Assembly (NCBI GenBank): GCA_029891385.1
Contig: CM057235.1
Location: forward strand, 22,809,120 to 22,873,119
Direction: 5' to 3'
From: Erythroxylum novogranatense
Lineage: Eukaryota; Streptophyta; Magnoliopsida; Malpighiales; Erythroxylaceae
Length of the DNA: 64,000 nt
Shown in pieces: positions 24,214-35,990 of the stretch (position 1 is its first letter; every line of letters begins with the position of its first letter). Position numbers and translations under genes: made by a program. The notes under the pieces are model-generated. The model was not told the origin of the DNA, made no database searches, and saw only the letters and a program-made list of their open reading frames with translations.

Positions 24214-25033
24214 CTTAACTTCAAAAGTTTTATCAAAGTTAGGTAGAGGAAGTAATGGTGTTGAACTTAGCTTGTCATTAATCAAATTAAATGTTAATTC
24301 TTGTTCACTACCCCACTTAAATCCAACATTCTTTTTAGCAAGTTCAGTTAATTGTGCAGCAATGGTGTTAAAATCTTTAACAATCCTCCTATAAAAACTA
24401 ACCAACTCATGAAAGCTTCACACCTCAGTTATAAATTTAGGTGTAGGCCACTCACGAATAGCCTTAACCTTTCCTTCATCAACCTTTATTCCCTTAGTAC
24501 TAACAACGTATCCAAGAAACACAATCTGATTAGTTCAAAAAGAACATTTCTTGATGTTTGCATACAACTTCTCGTCACGCAAAACACTTAGAACTTTGTG
24601 CAAATGTTGAAGATGTTCATCTAATTTCTGGATATAAATTAGAATATCATGAAACTACATAACAACAAGCTTACCAATGAAAGCATGTAAAACATGGTTC
24701 ATCAATCTCATGAAAGTACTTAGGGCATTAGTTAACCTAAAAGGCATAACTAGCCACTCATATAAACCGTACTTAGTCTTAAAGGCAGTTTTCCATTCAT
24801 CACTCTCTCGCATGCAAATTTTATGATAACCAGAATTTAAATCAGTCTTAGATAAAAATACAAGAACCATTCAATTCACCAATCATATCATCTAAGCTAA
24901 GAATGGAATGTGATACTTTACCGTAATTTTGTTGATAGCTCTACAAATAACACACATTCTCCATGTTCCATCCTTCTTAGGCATAAGTAGAATAGGAATT
25001 GAACATGGATTCAAACTTTCTCTCACATACCCT
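24214..25033 (-). pseudogene. Ty3/gypsy pol, RT part (interrupted copy, part 2)
   Basis: This continues the gene at 9851-11677 beyond the inserted chromovirus. On the minus strand it reads [51 protein letters not shown] and then FLGYVV, SFYRRIVKDF and GFKWG. The catalytic YFDD box reads stop-Phe-His-Asp near 24655, so it cannot encode active RT. It ends at 25033, where the Sirevirus-like element begins after the ACCCT target duplication. I see no continuation after 34191. Confidence 0.88.
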
Positions 25034-26074
25034 TGTAAGTGATCTAGAAGGGGGGTTGAATAGATCCTTAATCTTTTTGTAATTTTCTACAACAAAATCA
25101 GAAGTTAATTCACACACAAACAATTTAAATAAATTTAAATTAACAGAGTAGGGAAGAAGATCAAACACTGTTTTTATAGAGGTTCGATGCTAAGACCTAC
25201 GTCCTCTACCTAAGCTCCCACTTAGGATTTTGTCAATCACTTTATTGCACACTTTGTAGTTGAGTGTGAACTTTTTACAACGCCACTTGAATTCCGGCTC
25301 AAGCTACCTTACAATCGATTTGTCTTACGGCACAAATCCAACCTCACACGTGACCTTCCACTCGTCACTCAAATTGTAAAAGAAATATAGCAAAGATTGA
25401 AGAACAAGTGCTCAATATAATAGTGTAACAAAATGAGAGCAATAAAGAGCAATTTGGAGTAATAGAAGAGTATTTAGGCTTGTAGAACTTATGTATACTC
25501 TTCTTCCATCATCCTCTATTTATACTTGAAGAAATATAGCTGTTGGAGCTCTTCTAGCCGTTGCTTTGATTGTTATTACCGTTCCTTGATAATTTCCATT
25601 CCATTTTTAGCTAATTGGACCGTTGGAGCTGATTTGGTGCATCCATAAGTCAACTTGTCAAATGAATAAGTCGACTTGTTTCAACCATTTACGTAAAAAT
25701 TGTAACTCCGCTCTCCAATAAGTCGACTTGTGCTATGTAAGTCGACTTGTCGTCCTCGATAAGTCGACTTGTGTTATGTAAGTCGACTTGTGTTGATATT
25801 TCTTCATATATAAGTCGAGTTATGATTTGCAGGTCGACTTGTTTTGCCTTCAACGGTAACATCCATCTAGATCTTCTATAATACTCATGTTTTAAGCCAT
25901 TTTCCTTATAAGAACCTCTTTTCTTGATTCTTCAATAATTAAACACTTACTCATCTTGATTTGCACGATTCTTCCATTGAATAATACCTGAAATAATTTC
26001 TTAACTAATTCTAGATATTTTATTATTATTAAAACATAAAGGGATTTAATTTGTCAACCACCATTGGTCCAACA
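25034..26074 (-). repeat. 3' LTR of the Sirevirus-like element
   Basis: It contains five exact AAGTCGACTT palindromes at 25668, 25720, 25739, 25761 and 25780, plus degenerate ones near 25647, 25812 and 25831. It has one palindrome unit (18 bp) more than the other LTR. Confidence 0.93.
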
Positions 26075-26300
26075 ATCTCCCCCTTTTTGATAATGACAAA
26101 ATATATAGAAATTGAAAAGAAATGTGAAAGACTTAAAACTTGATCAAGGATTTTAATCCCTTGTCTGGATGGTTAGTTTGTCTCCCCCTTAATTAATAAG
26201 CCAAGGATTAAAATAGAGATCAACATAATTGCAAATCAATGAAATAACTTGTCTCCCCCTTAATCAAATATCAATTTCCAATTTTACTCCCCCTTTTTGT
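26075..26300 (-). other. Multiple polypurine tracts
   Basis: On the minus strand four AAGGGGGA-type tracts lie upstream of the 3' LTR. On the plus strand they read TCTCCCCCTT or CTCCCCCTT at about 26076, 26180, 26251 and 26287. Only the one at 26075 touches the LTR. Repeated tracts of this kind are a known Sirevirus trait. Confidence 0.8.
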
Positions 26301-26658
26301 CATAATAAAAAATCAATAGGAAAAATAGACTCAAATGAAGATTAATGAAGTGTATGACTAAACATAGCATCAAACACAAACAATATCAAAAGTCATTACA
26401 AAATATATCAAACCAACACAAACACAAAACACATAAAACAAAAACAGAAGTAGAAATGTTGGTCAAGGCTCAATGCAATACACATCATGTCGAAGAATCA
26501 TCGTGCCTACACCCTAGCTTGTCAAAAATCTTCTTGATGTTCTTCTCTAAGCAGGTAAGCATGCTGCGTTGCTCTTCAATTTTTCTTTCCATCCTTATAA
26601 GCATATCTTGTTGATCATCATGTCGCTCATTTATTTCATCCAACTGATCTCGAATTTC

Positions 26659-28111
26659 CTAAATATCAGCCTGGGATACTTCACTTCTTCCCACATAACT
26701 TGGCCGTGAGCTACTAGGACGATCTGTTGTCCTCTTAGATCGTTTCCTCGAAGGAACCTGCTCACCTACTAAAGTCAACCCAAGCTTCTCAACATGATAG
26801 GAATAGACCCACCCTTTTTCAACTGTTCGAACCAACTTCATGCTCCTCAAGTTATAAGGCGTGAATCTCCAACTTTGAGGATAAGGAAAACTTGTAAAAG
26901 AATCCAGATTGCATCTTTTTACCTGAGAGATGTGGGTAATCAAAGCAGCATAAGGCATTCCTTTATGTCGGACTGGTTTCCCTTTCAGCTGTCCTCGTAA
27001 TAGAGTTGCCTTTTTCCTCATCATTTGGATAACTAAGCTCGGATAGTTTATTTTCCTCCTTCCTCCAAGTGCCAAAGAATCTCCTTATCCAAGCGATGTC
27101 GATTATTGCTAGGTTTCTTTGGGAACACAACCTGTTAATCGCATAATGCAATAATCGATAATTTAACGGTAGATCCATAGCCTCAAAGGAAGGGGAATGA
27201 TCGGAACATAACCCAACCAACAGATCAGCCCCTTTTTCCTCGAATAGCGAAATTCTCTTGACTTCCTCATCGATATCACCCTCAGCATTCCTCAAAATCT
27301 CAAAATCGATAGGGAAGCTCTAGGCCTAACACCTCCTCTAGGTAAATGAAACAAGGTACACAAATCGATTCATCGGATAAATAGCTCTCCGTTAATTTTA
27401 GAAGACGAGTAACTCCATCCTCAACATTCTGCCCATCACAACCAGATTCGCATAGAATTCCCGTCTATGTCTTCATAAATATCGATGAAAACCCAAGAAT
27501 TCTCTCATTGAGGTTAGCAATTTGATAAACACATATGAGAACTCACTACTATCTAACTCAACCCAATCAAATCTCATGGAGGGAATCAAAACTTCATCTT
27601 TAAGTACCTTATAATACAATGTTTGAGCATCCCTCGAGACAAATCTCGGTTCAATCGCGTCATCCTCCCTTGCAGCATCTCCCCTTGATGAAGACCCCCG
27701 AACTCGTGGTCTATTATGAACGTGGGGACCTTGAGATTGAGCTGGTTCTTTTCCCTTTTGAGAAGATTTTCGAGGAGCCATGGATTTGTAGAGAGAAGAG
27801 GAAAAACGCAGGATAGGGTTTTGAAAGAGGGGTTTGAAAAAGATGGTTGATTTGGAGGTAAGATGAGGGGGTTTTGAGTAGATGGAAGTCGAAAATGTAT
27901 GGGTAAGGGAGATTTGAAGAGATTTTAAGGGATAAGTCGAGTTGGAGAGGAAAATCGCAGAGGTTTTAGAGAGAAGGGGTCTGCGGAGAAGAAAGGGAAA
28001 AAAAGGTTTTAAAGTCTCCGTTCGACCATAAGTCGACTTATCTACCTCATAAGTCAACTTATCGACATGCATAAGTCGACTTGTATACCTTATAAGTCGA
28101 CTTATCCTCAA
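26659..28111 (-). pseudogene. Extra ORF after pol: plant-transposon-protein-like, decayed
   Basis: Read on the minus strand from an ATG at about 27782 (MAPRKSSQKGKEP) or further upstream (28111). It has a basic Ser-rich N-terminus, then EPRFVSRDAQTLYYKVLKDE, a REFYANL motif in a shifted frame (about 27450), and downstream frames with DLPLNYRLLHYAINRL and a basic tail with KRSKRTT. This layout resembles the putative plant transposon protein family found in many plant genomes and mobile elements. At least two frameshifts and several stops lie between the parts. It sits where Sireviruses carry an env-like or other third ORF. Family assignment is by motif memory only. Confidence 0.6.
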
Positions 28112-28160
28112 TTATCTGCATTCTCCAAACACTAAGAAACCTCATAAGTCGACTTGCTAA
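28021..28160. repeat. AAGTCGACTT palindromes in the internal region
   Basis: Four exact copies (28030, 28073, 28094, 28146) and one degenerate copy (28051) of the LTR palindrome lie between pol and the extra ORF. The word is therefore not confined to the LTRs. Confidence 0.85.
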
Positions 28161-28299
28161 TTGCCAAAAATGTGTCCAATACTCCGAATAGGTTACCTTT
28201 CAGCCCAAGTATGCAAACACGATAAATATATCTTCAGATGTGATTGCCCATTTGCCTCATAATTTGACCATTTGATATTTGAATGTAACCAAAATAGAT

Positions 28300-31200
28300 T
28301 CAACCAAAGGAATTTAAATCACACATACCTGATCTCAATTTAATGTTCACAAAAACATCTTCCTTAAGAGGTTTAGTAAAAATGTCAGCTAATTGATCAC
28401 TAGTTGATACATGCTTCAAGCAAATGTCACCTTTTAGACAATGATCAGGAATAAAATGATGTCTGATTTCTATATGCTTTGTTCTACTATGCAAAATTGG
28501 ATTTTTACTTAAACAAATTGCACTGGTATTATCACAATAAATAGGAATATTTTTAACCACAATACCATAATCAAGCAATTGATGTTTAATCCAAAGAACT
28601 TGGGCACATGCACTCCCAGCTGCTACATATTCAGATTCAGCAGTGGAAATAGCTACACTTGCTTTTTACTAGCCCAAGATATCAAAGATGAACATAAGAA
28701 ATGACATAATCCACGAGTACTTTTTCTATCAATTCCACATCCACCATGATCAGCATCACTATAATCATACAAATCAAAGGATTTACAACTGGGATACCAT
28801 AAACTATGATTGACAGTTCTACTCAAGTATCTAAATATTCTTTTGCAAGCACTCAAATGAGAAATCTTGGGGCAGGATTGAAATCTAGCAGAAAGACATG
28901 TGGCAAACATAATGTCGTCCGAAGCGATTAAATACAAAAGAGAGCCGATCATACCTCTATAGAGTTTTGATCAACATCTTCTTCATGTTCATGTTTTCCA
29001 AGACCAGATTGTTGCCATTGGTGTTGATGCCACTTTGCATCCATCCATTTTAAACTTCTTAAAAAGTTCCTTGGTATACTTCGATTGGTGGATGAAAATG
29101 TCATTTTTGTGTTGCTTGATTTGCAATCCAAGAAAGAACTTGAGTTCCCCCATCATGCTCATTTCAAATTCGCCTTGCATTAAATCACTAAATTCCTTAC
29201 ACAAAAATTCATTAGTAGCACCAAACACAATATCATCAACATAAATTTGACAAATAAGCATATCATTGTCAACATGTTTAATGAATAAAGTATTATCGAT
29301 CTTACCACGAACATACCCATGTTGAGTTAGAAAAGTACTTAACCTTTCATACTATGCTCTAGGTGTTTGCTTCAGTCCATAGAGTGCCTTCTTGAGTTTG
29401 TAAACATAATCTGGATGCTCGTGATCTTCAAATCCCGGTGGTTGTTTGACGTAGACTTCCTCTTGAATGTATCCATTGAGAAATGCGCTTTTGACGTCCA
29501 TTTGATTTAATTTGATCCTTTTATGAGACGCAAAGGCACATAATAGTCTAATTGCCTCCAACCGAGCCACAGGAGCATATGTCTCATTATAATCAAGACC
29601 TTCTTCTTGATAAAATCCTTGAGCAACTAACCTTGATTTATTTTTAATCGCTTCACCATTCTCATCATATTTAATCCGATTTATGCACTTGACTCCAATA
29701 ATAGTCTTGTCCTTTGGTGGAGCTACCAAGTCCCAAACATCATTCCGCTTGAATTGATTAAGCTCTTCCTGCATAGCTAATAGCCAGTTTTCATCTTTAA
29801 GAGCTTCTTCTATATTCTTGGGTTCTACTACGGAGATGAAGGCTGAATTGCTCATATTCTCATAGATATTTCTCTTGGTTCTCACACCATCATTTAAATC
29901 ACCAATGACTTGCTCCATAGGATGGTTCTTTGCTTTTGCCCACGATTTAATATTGGGCACATGATTTTCTTCATCTAACTTCAATTCCTCAATCTTGGAC
30001 TCGATTTCTTCAATTTTATTACCTGAATTTCTTGCATCATCATCAAAACAAACCTTTCTCGGGGGTGAAATCATATCATCAAATTTAACATGAATACTTT
30101 CTTCAACACATTTAGTCCTATTATTATAAACTCTAAAAGCCTTACTAGTTTGAGAATATCCAATAAACACACCAACATCAGATTTTGAATCAAATTTCCC
30201 TAAGTTGTTCTTTCCATTATTATGAATAAAGACCTTACAACCAAAAGGATGAAAATAAGAGATGTTGGGTTTCTTACCTTTCCAAAGTTCGTAGGGTGTC
30301 TTATTTTTGTCTCTTCGCAAGTGCACCTTATTGATGACGTAGCATACGGTATTGACTGCTTCCGCCCAAAATGATTTAGGAAGGTTGTATTCATTTAGCA
30401 CGGTTCTACTCATTTCTTCAAGTGAGCGATTTTTCCTTTCTACTACACCATTTTGTTGCGGAGTCCTTGGTGTCGAGAAATTATGTTCCATTCCGTATTT
30501 GTCGCAAAGACTTTCGAAAGGCTCACATTCAAATTCACCTTCATGATCAGTTCTAATTGCAACGATGGACAAATTTTTCTCATTTTGAACCAACCTATAC
30601 CACTTGGTAAATTCGTTAAAAGCGTCACTTTTATTAGCAAGAAATCTCACCCAAGTAAATCTAGAAAAATCATCCACAATCACAAGGACATATAATTTTC
30701 CACTAAGACTAGCATGTCTAGATGGTCCAATCAAATCCATATGCACAAGTTCAAGAATTCTAGATGTGCAAATTTCTTTCTTTGGTTTGAAAGATTCTCT
30801 AACATGTTTGCCTTTTAAACACGATTCACACAAGTGTTCTTTAACAAATCTTATTTTAGGCAAACCTCTTACAATGTCATTTTTCGAAAGCTTAGAAATT
30901 AGAGGCAAAGGAGCATGTCCTAATTTTCTATGCCATAAAAATGCATTTTCTTCTAATGTCACTAAACACTTTTCATTAAACGAACTGAAATTAGAGGCAA
31001 AGGAGCATGTCCTAATTTTCTATGCCATAAAAATGCATTTTCTTCTAATGTCACTAAACACTTTTCATTAAACGAACTATCATCATGTAAATCAACAATG
31101 TATGTATTTCCATGTCTTAAACCAATGAAAGCTACATGACCATCCTTCTTAACCATGCAATGTGATGATTCAAAACTTACATTAAAATTCATATCACAAA

Positions 31201-31619
31201 GTTGAGAGACACTTAACAAATTATGTTTCAACCCATCAACAAGCAACACATTGTCAATGGTTGGTAAAGGTTCCTTACCCACTTTACCAATTCCAATGAC
31301 CTTACCTTTGTTTTTGTCTCCGAAAGTGACATAACCTTGATTCTTTGGTTTGATTTCTGCAAAAAGGTTCTTGTCTCTACTCATGTGTCTTGAACATCCG
31401 CTATCGATGTATCAAGTGCTTGACTGCCTTTGATCCCTTGCTTGTACCTACAATATCAACGTTCTTTCTTCTTATAGGTACCCAAGCTATTTTGGGTCCA
31501 TTTTGGTTAGCCATATAAACCACATTAGGTGGTTTTGTGCCTTTAATAATCCAAATTTTCTTAACCTTAACACATCTTCTAGTACTTTTGCAAGCAATTT
31601 CTATGTGACCATCTTTCAA
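28300..31619 (-). pseudogene. Copia pol (protease, integrase, RT, RNase H), broken
   Basis: On the minus strand: the protease Asp-Ser-Gly site near 31402 is encoded, but a 1-bp shift separates it from the upstream frame. The GAG-pre-integrase region (LWHRKLGHA) is hit by a 92-bp tandem duplication (30895-31078). An open frame from 30962 to 29352 covers the integrase (HMDLIGP, RTDHEGEF, QQNGVVERKNR) and the start of RT up to ALYGLKQTPRA, ending at a TAG where Trp is expected. RT continues with the intact IYVDDIVFG at about 29235 and FFLGLQIKQ. A frameshift near 29000 leads into YSDADHGGC of RNase H, and CDNTSAICL and ADIFTKPL close it. It is recognisable throughout but cannot yield a full polyprotein. 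Confidence 0.9.
30895..31078. repeat. 92-bp perfect-looking tandem duplication in pol
   Basis: The units are 30895-30986 and 30987-31078. They begin GAAATTAGAGGCAAAGG and end TTAAACGAACT. The length is not a multiple of three, so it shifts the reading frame. Confidence 0.9.
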
Positions 31620-31631
31620 GCATATGGCACA

Positions 31632-33134
31632 TTAAGCGATTTTTCCATCCTTAGTAAATTTGGAGATTAACGAACAATCTCTATCAAAAGGATCATATCC
31701 TAATCCATGTTTAGAAATTGAATATCTTTGCAACGATAACAATTTTTCAAACTTTTCGTTTCCATTCACAAATTTTCCAACCACATACGAAAATTCTTTT
31801 CTAAGTCTATCAATCTCACAAATAAGTTTTTCTTTTTCAACAAGGCAAGCAGAATAATCTTCCTTTGGACTATCTAAATCATCAATAGTTTCATGTAAAA
31901 CACTATTTTCAGCAACCAACTCTCGTATTTTCTTTCTTAATTTTTTGTTAATCTCAATAGCTTCTTCAAAATCAGCTTGTAAAGCATCAAAGGAATCTCT
32001 TAGATCTTGGTCATTGAAAGTTACCTCAATTTCATCATCACTTGATGAACTTTTTGCCATAAGTGCCAAGTTGTTTTCGTCATCGCTTTGGTATGCTTCT
32101 TCATCATCACTCCAAGTTGCCACCAAGCTAGTTTTCCTTTTTCCTTTGTCGTATTTGTCATTTTTCTGGAAGTTTAATGTGGAGGATGAGTTTTTGCATT
32201 CTCTTGCGAGATGTCCCCGTTTTCCACATCTCCAACATTCTTCATTGCCTTTCTTTTCGTCATAGCCCTTGGATTTTCTTTCAAATGCAATTTTTTTCTT
32301 TTCTCCATTTCTTCCACCATTTAATTCCTTCCTACGATTTTTGAGAAGTCCTTTGAATTTTCTCAAATTTCTAGCATACATTGCTATCTCTTCGTCTTCC
32401 TCCTCTTCGTTTATTTCTTCATCACTTTCATCAACAGAAGAAGTATTAGCTTTTAAAGCAATAGATTTTTGTGGCTTACCTCTACCTCCTCTGGATTTGA
32501 GAATAATCTCATAGTTGATAAGTGATCCCACCAAGGCATTGAATTCCAGATGATTGAGATCTTTGGACTCCATAATGGCGGTGACTTGTGAGTCCCATTC
32601 CTTTGGTAGTGAGCGAAGAATTTTCTTTACCTTCTCGCTGTCCGTCATATGCTTTCCAAGGTTGCCTAATCCATTTATGATTTCTGCAAAACGATCAAGT
32701 ATAGTGGAAATAGACTCACCTTCTTTCATGACAAACATTTCATAGTCATGAAGCAGCATGTTGATCTTTGTCTCTCGGACTTGGTTGGTTCCTTCATGGG
32801 TGATTCGAAGTCTCTCCCACATTTCTTTGGCACTGGTACACGAGTTAACTCGGTTTCTTTCCTCAACCGTGAGAGCGCAGTAAATTAGCTTCATTGCTTT
32901 CGCATTGATGTAAGCATGTCTCCAGTCATTGTCATCGTATTCAAGCTCCGTTTTTAACTCACCATTTTCTTTTAACGGTGGTTGTGGACCGAAGATAATT
33001 ATCTTCCAATATTCCACTCCTTCGCTTATGATGTGATACTTCATAGGATTTTTTCAAGAAGAATAATTAGTACTATTAAATAAAGGAGGGCGGTTGTTTG
33101 TGTTACCTTCTTCCGCTAGGTTATTGTGTGCCAT
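31632..33134 (-). pseudogene. Copia gag with zinc knuckle, N-terminal stop
   Basis: The frame starts at the ATG at 33134 (MAHNNLAEEGN), just after the primer-binding site. It meets a TGA at 33054-33056 where a Trp is expected (YSS-stop-KNPMKYH), then runs open from 33044 to 31632. It shows the UBN2/Copia gag fold pattern (EMWERLRITHEGTNQV, LRSLPKEWDSQVTAI), an acidic stretch (DEEINEEEEDEE), a basic region and a CCHC knuckle CWRCGKRGHLAREC. The C-terminal part is rich in charged heptad-like sequence, probably coiled coil. Only the one stop breaks the gag. Confidence 0.9.
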
Positions 33135-33148
33135 CCCTGGATACTTCT

Positions 33149-33160
33149 GCTCTGATACCA
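33149..33160 (-). other. Primer-binding site of the Sirevirus-like element
   Basis: On the minus strand TGGTATCAGAGC, matching initiator-Met tRNA, lies two bases from the 5' LTR boundary at 33163. Confidence 0.92.
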
Positions 33161-33162
33161 AT

Positions 33163-34185
33163 TGTAAGTGATCTAGAAGGGGGGTTGAATAGATCCTTAA
33201 TCTTTTTGTAATTTTCTACAAAAAAATCAGAAGTTAATTCACACACAAACAATTTAAATAAATTTAAATTAACAGAGTAGGGAAGAAGATCAAACACTAT
33301 TTTTATAGAGGTTCGGTGCTAAGACCTACGTCCTCTACCTAAACTCCCACTTAGGATTTTGCCAATCACTTTATTGCACACTTTGTAGTTGAGTGTGAAC
33401 TTTTTACAACGCCACTTGAACTCCGGCTCAAGCTACCTTACAATCGATTTGTCTTACGGCACAAATCCAACCTCATACGTGACCTTCCACTCGTCACTCA
33501 AATTGTAAAAGAAATATAGCAAAGATTGAAGAACAAGTACTCAATATAATAGTGTAACAAAATGAGAGTAATAAAGAGCAATTTGGAGTAATAGAAGAGT
33601 ATTTAGGCTTGTAGAACTTATGTATACTCTTCTTCCATCATCCTGTATTTATACTTGAAGAAATATAGTTGTTGGAGCTCTTCTAGTCGTTGCTTTGATT
33701 GTTATTACCGTTCCTTGATAATCTCCATTCTATTTTTAGCTAATTGGACCGTTGGAGCTGATTTGGTGCATCCATAAGTCAACTTGTCAAATGAATAAGT
33801 CGACTTGTTTCAACCATTTATGTAAAAATTGTAACTCCGCTCTCCAATAAGTCGACTTGTGCTATGTAAGTCGACTTGTCGTCCTCGATAAGTCGACTTG
33901 TGTTGATATTTCTTCATATATAAGTCGAGTTATGATTTGCAGGTCGACTTGTTTTGCCTTCAACGGTAACATCCATCTAGATCTTCTATAATCCTCATGT
34001 TTTAAGCCATTTTCCTTATAAGGAACCTCTTTTCTTGATTCTTCAATAATTAAACACTTACTCATCTTGATTTGCACGATTCTTCCATTGAATAATACCT
34101 GAAATAATTTCTTAACTAATTCTAGATATTTTATTATTATCAAAACATAAAGAGATTTAATTTGTCAACCACCATTGGTCCAACA
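33163..34185 (-). repeat. 5' LTR of the Sirevirus-like element
   Basis: Exact AAGTCGACTT palindromes lie at 33797, 33849, 33868 and 33890. One 18-bp unit found in the other LTR is missing here, which accounts for the whole length difference. Confidence 0.93.
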
Positions 34186-34191
34186 ACCCTC

Positions 34192-34909
34192 TGTAACACC
34201 CCACTATAATGAAACACATACCTAGCATCCTAAATGATTTCCAAATACGTACCCTGTAAGGGTAGCATGTTAGAGCACTCACTTCGCTAACTTAATCATG
34301 GCATCATCATATAAAAACATAAACATCATATTTTAAAACCGATTGAATTCCTCCTTTCATTTCATAAAAACCAAATATGTACATTGTAGCTTTGCAAACC
34401 ATCCAAATATGTACATCATCAAAATCCTAATACAAAACACACTACAAAAAAGAGGAATTGTACAAAAATTTCTATCTAATTATTCAGTCTCAGCTAACTG
34501 ACCTTTGAGTCATTTCTTTTTCCCAAAAGTATAAAAATTATGTTTCTTATAGAGTCTCTTTATTGCTAATTTTCTCTCTCTGTCCTGAAAAATCAACGTT
34601 GCAATTTTAGTGAGTTTTGTGAACTTAGCGAGGTAACTATCATCGATGGTTCATTCATTTCATACAACACATCAACATATGTAAACATATAATTCACATC
34701 TTTTCATTTAGTATATAGCATTACATATCATTTACTTCACATATCCACTCTCATTCAAATACATATCCATGATATATTTTAGTCAGTCAAACACACGTAT
34801 TAAAATGTATATGCAATGCTCATGAGACTCACTTTTGATTATTACATTGTTGTGACTGAGAGTCTAAAGTATCTCGTGCCTATTGTGGATACTAGGCTCA
34901 TTGATACTG
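34192..34909 (-). repeat. Chromovirus-type LTR piece, 3' part, minus orientation
   Basis: It begins TGTAACACCCC on the plus strand, the complement of an LTR 3' end (GGGGTGTTACA). Read on the minus strand it matches the last roughly 740 bp of the Tekay-like LTR in order: the region before AGAGTCAC...TGTGCATTGC, the GATGATGG block, AACTCAC, AAAATTGCAAC, the acceptor-like TTTTTCAG at 34586-34585, and the terminus. It stops abruptly where a plus-strand LTR start begins. It lies one base after the ACCCT duplication of the Copia element. Confidence 0.7.
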
Positions 34910-35990
34910 TGTAACATCTCATTCCCATACTAAGGATTGGAGTTCTAGATTTTGATAATGGAAAAAATAGCAATGAGAGATTAGAAGAAAGTGTATTTCA
35001 TGCTCATGCTTAATGTAGTGTACGCACACACATGAATAGTAAATTTTGCATAGAAAAATGACTGTACATGCATTCATTGACATTTTCGGGTATAATTGTT
35101 TGTAAATGTGATTTTATTAGAAATTGTGGTTTGATTGTATTGAAAATTTTATCTAGAGATTTTAATTATTGATTTAAAGTTTTTGGAATTTTTGGGAATA
35201 TTTCTGAAATTTCAGGATATTTTGGGACTAGAAAAATTGCCAAGTGGCAAAACGATTGTTAAATGGTAGTAGAAATAAGAGTCAAATGACAATGGAAATT
35301 TTTATATGTGACATTGAGACTTAATAAATTATATCATTGAAAATTTGGGAGAAAAAGAGGTTAAAATTGGAGATAAATGGACTAGTTAATAAAAGACCAA
35401 GAAGAGACCTTGTGAGAGTGACATGTGGCAAGTGACAAGTGTCACTTGCCACACCATATGTTTAAGTCACAAATTTGTTAAATGAAAGACCAAATTTTAG
35501 GTCTTTCACTTGGCCATTCACGACTTATGCCACATTTCTTCATCTTCTTCATTTTTCATCTTTTTCTCTTCTTCTTCTCCATCTACTACACTCTCCTCTC
35601 CCAAGCATTAGTGTTGAACTTTGCTCTTATCCTTCACTTGCTATTGCCTCTTATTTTCATTAGCTTCATTTCTTCATCTTCTTCATTTACTTTCTTCTTC
35701 GCTCACGACATCCTACCCTTACCCTCTCACGTTGATGTTTGCTCAACTCTTTCACCCTGCTTCTTCAAGATTCATGGTCTCCTTCTTCTTGTTTCTAAAA
35801 GACTCAACATATCCCACCTTAAAAAGTGAAGATCGTATATGTTGGAGAAGTTAAAGTTTCATGATGATTTGAAGGAGCTTTGGAGCTAAACAAGTAAGTT
35901 AAAATTTGTTCTTCATGTGTTGTTTTAAATGAAGCATACATGATGACAGTTCAGTGGTAAATGATCATGAAAAAGGAGTTTAGTATATGC
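34910..35990 (+). repeat. Chromovirus-type LTR piece, 5' part, plus orientation
   Basis: It starts TGTAACATCTC and follows the order of the LTR at 11678: GGAATTTTTGGGAAT, AAAATTGCCAAGTGGC, a CT-rich leader (35530-35780) and a donor-like CAA|GTAAGT at 35894. Similarity fades after about 35990, so the right end is uncertain. Together with the preceding inverted piece it represents the two halves of one LTR type, back to back. Confidence 0.65.

Larger units (their letters stand above)
25034..34185 (-). mobile_element. Sirevirus-like Ty1/Copia element (9,152 bp), nested in the gypsy RT
   Basis: LTRs of 1,041 bp (25034-26074) and 1,023 bp (33163-34185) share the ends TGTAAGTG...CCAACA on the plus strand. 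The target duplication ACCCT is at 25029-25033 and 34186-34190. Gene order on the minus strand is gag, protease, integrase, RT, RNase H, then an extra ORF before the 3' LTR (the left one). Three traits match Sireviruses as I know them: large size, repeated polypurine tracts upstream of the 3' LTR, and a short palindrome repeated in the LTR. The LTRs differ by roughly 20 substitutions by eye plus one 18-bp repeat unit, so the insertion is fairly young, yet the coding region already has stops and frameshifts. Confidence 0.93.

Noticed and set aside
25640..25845. Regularly spaced AAGTCGACTT units resembling a CRISPR-like array
   Set aside because: The unit is only 10 bp, spacing is irregular, the host is a plant and the array is part of a Copia LTR.
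35475..35854. Overlapping plus-strand open frames rich in Phe, Leu and Ser
   Set aside because: They come from the CT-rich leader stretch of an LTR piece.
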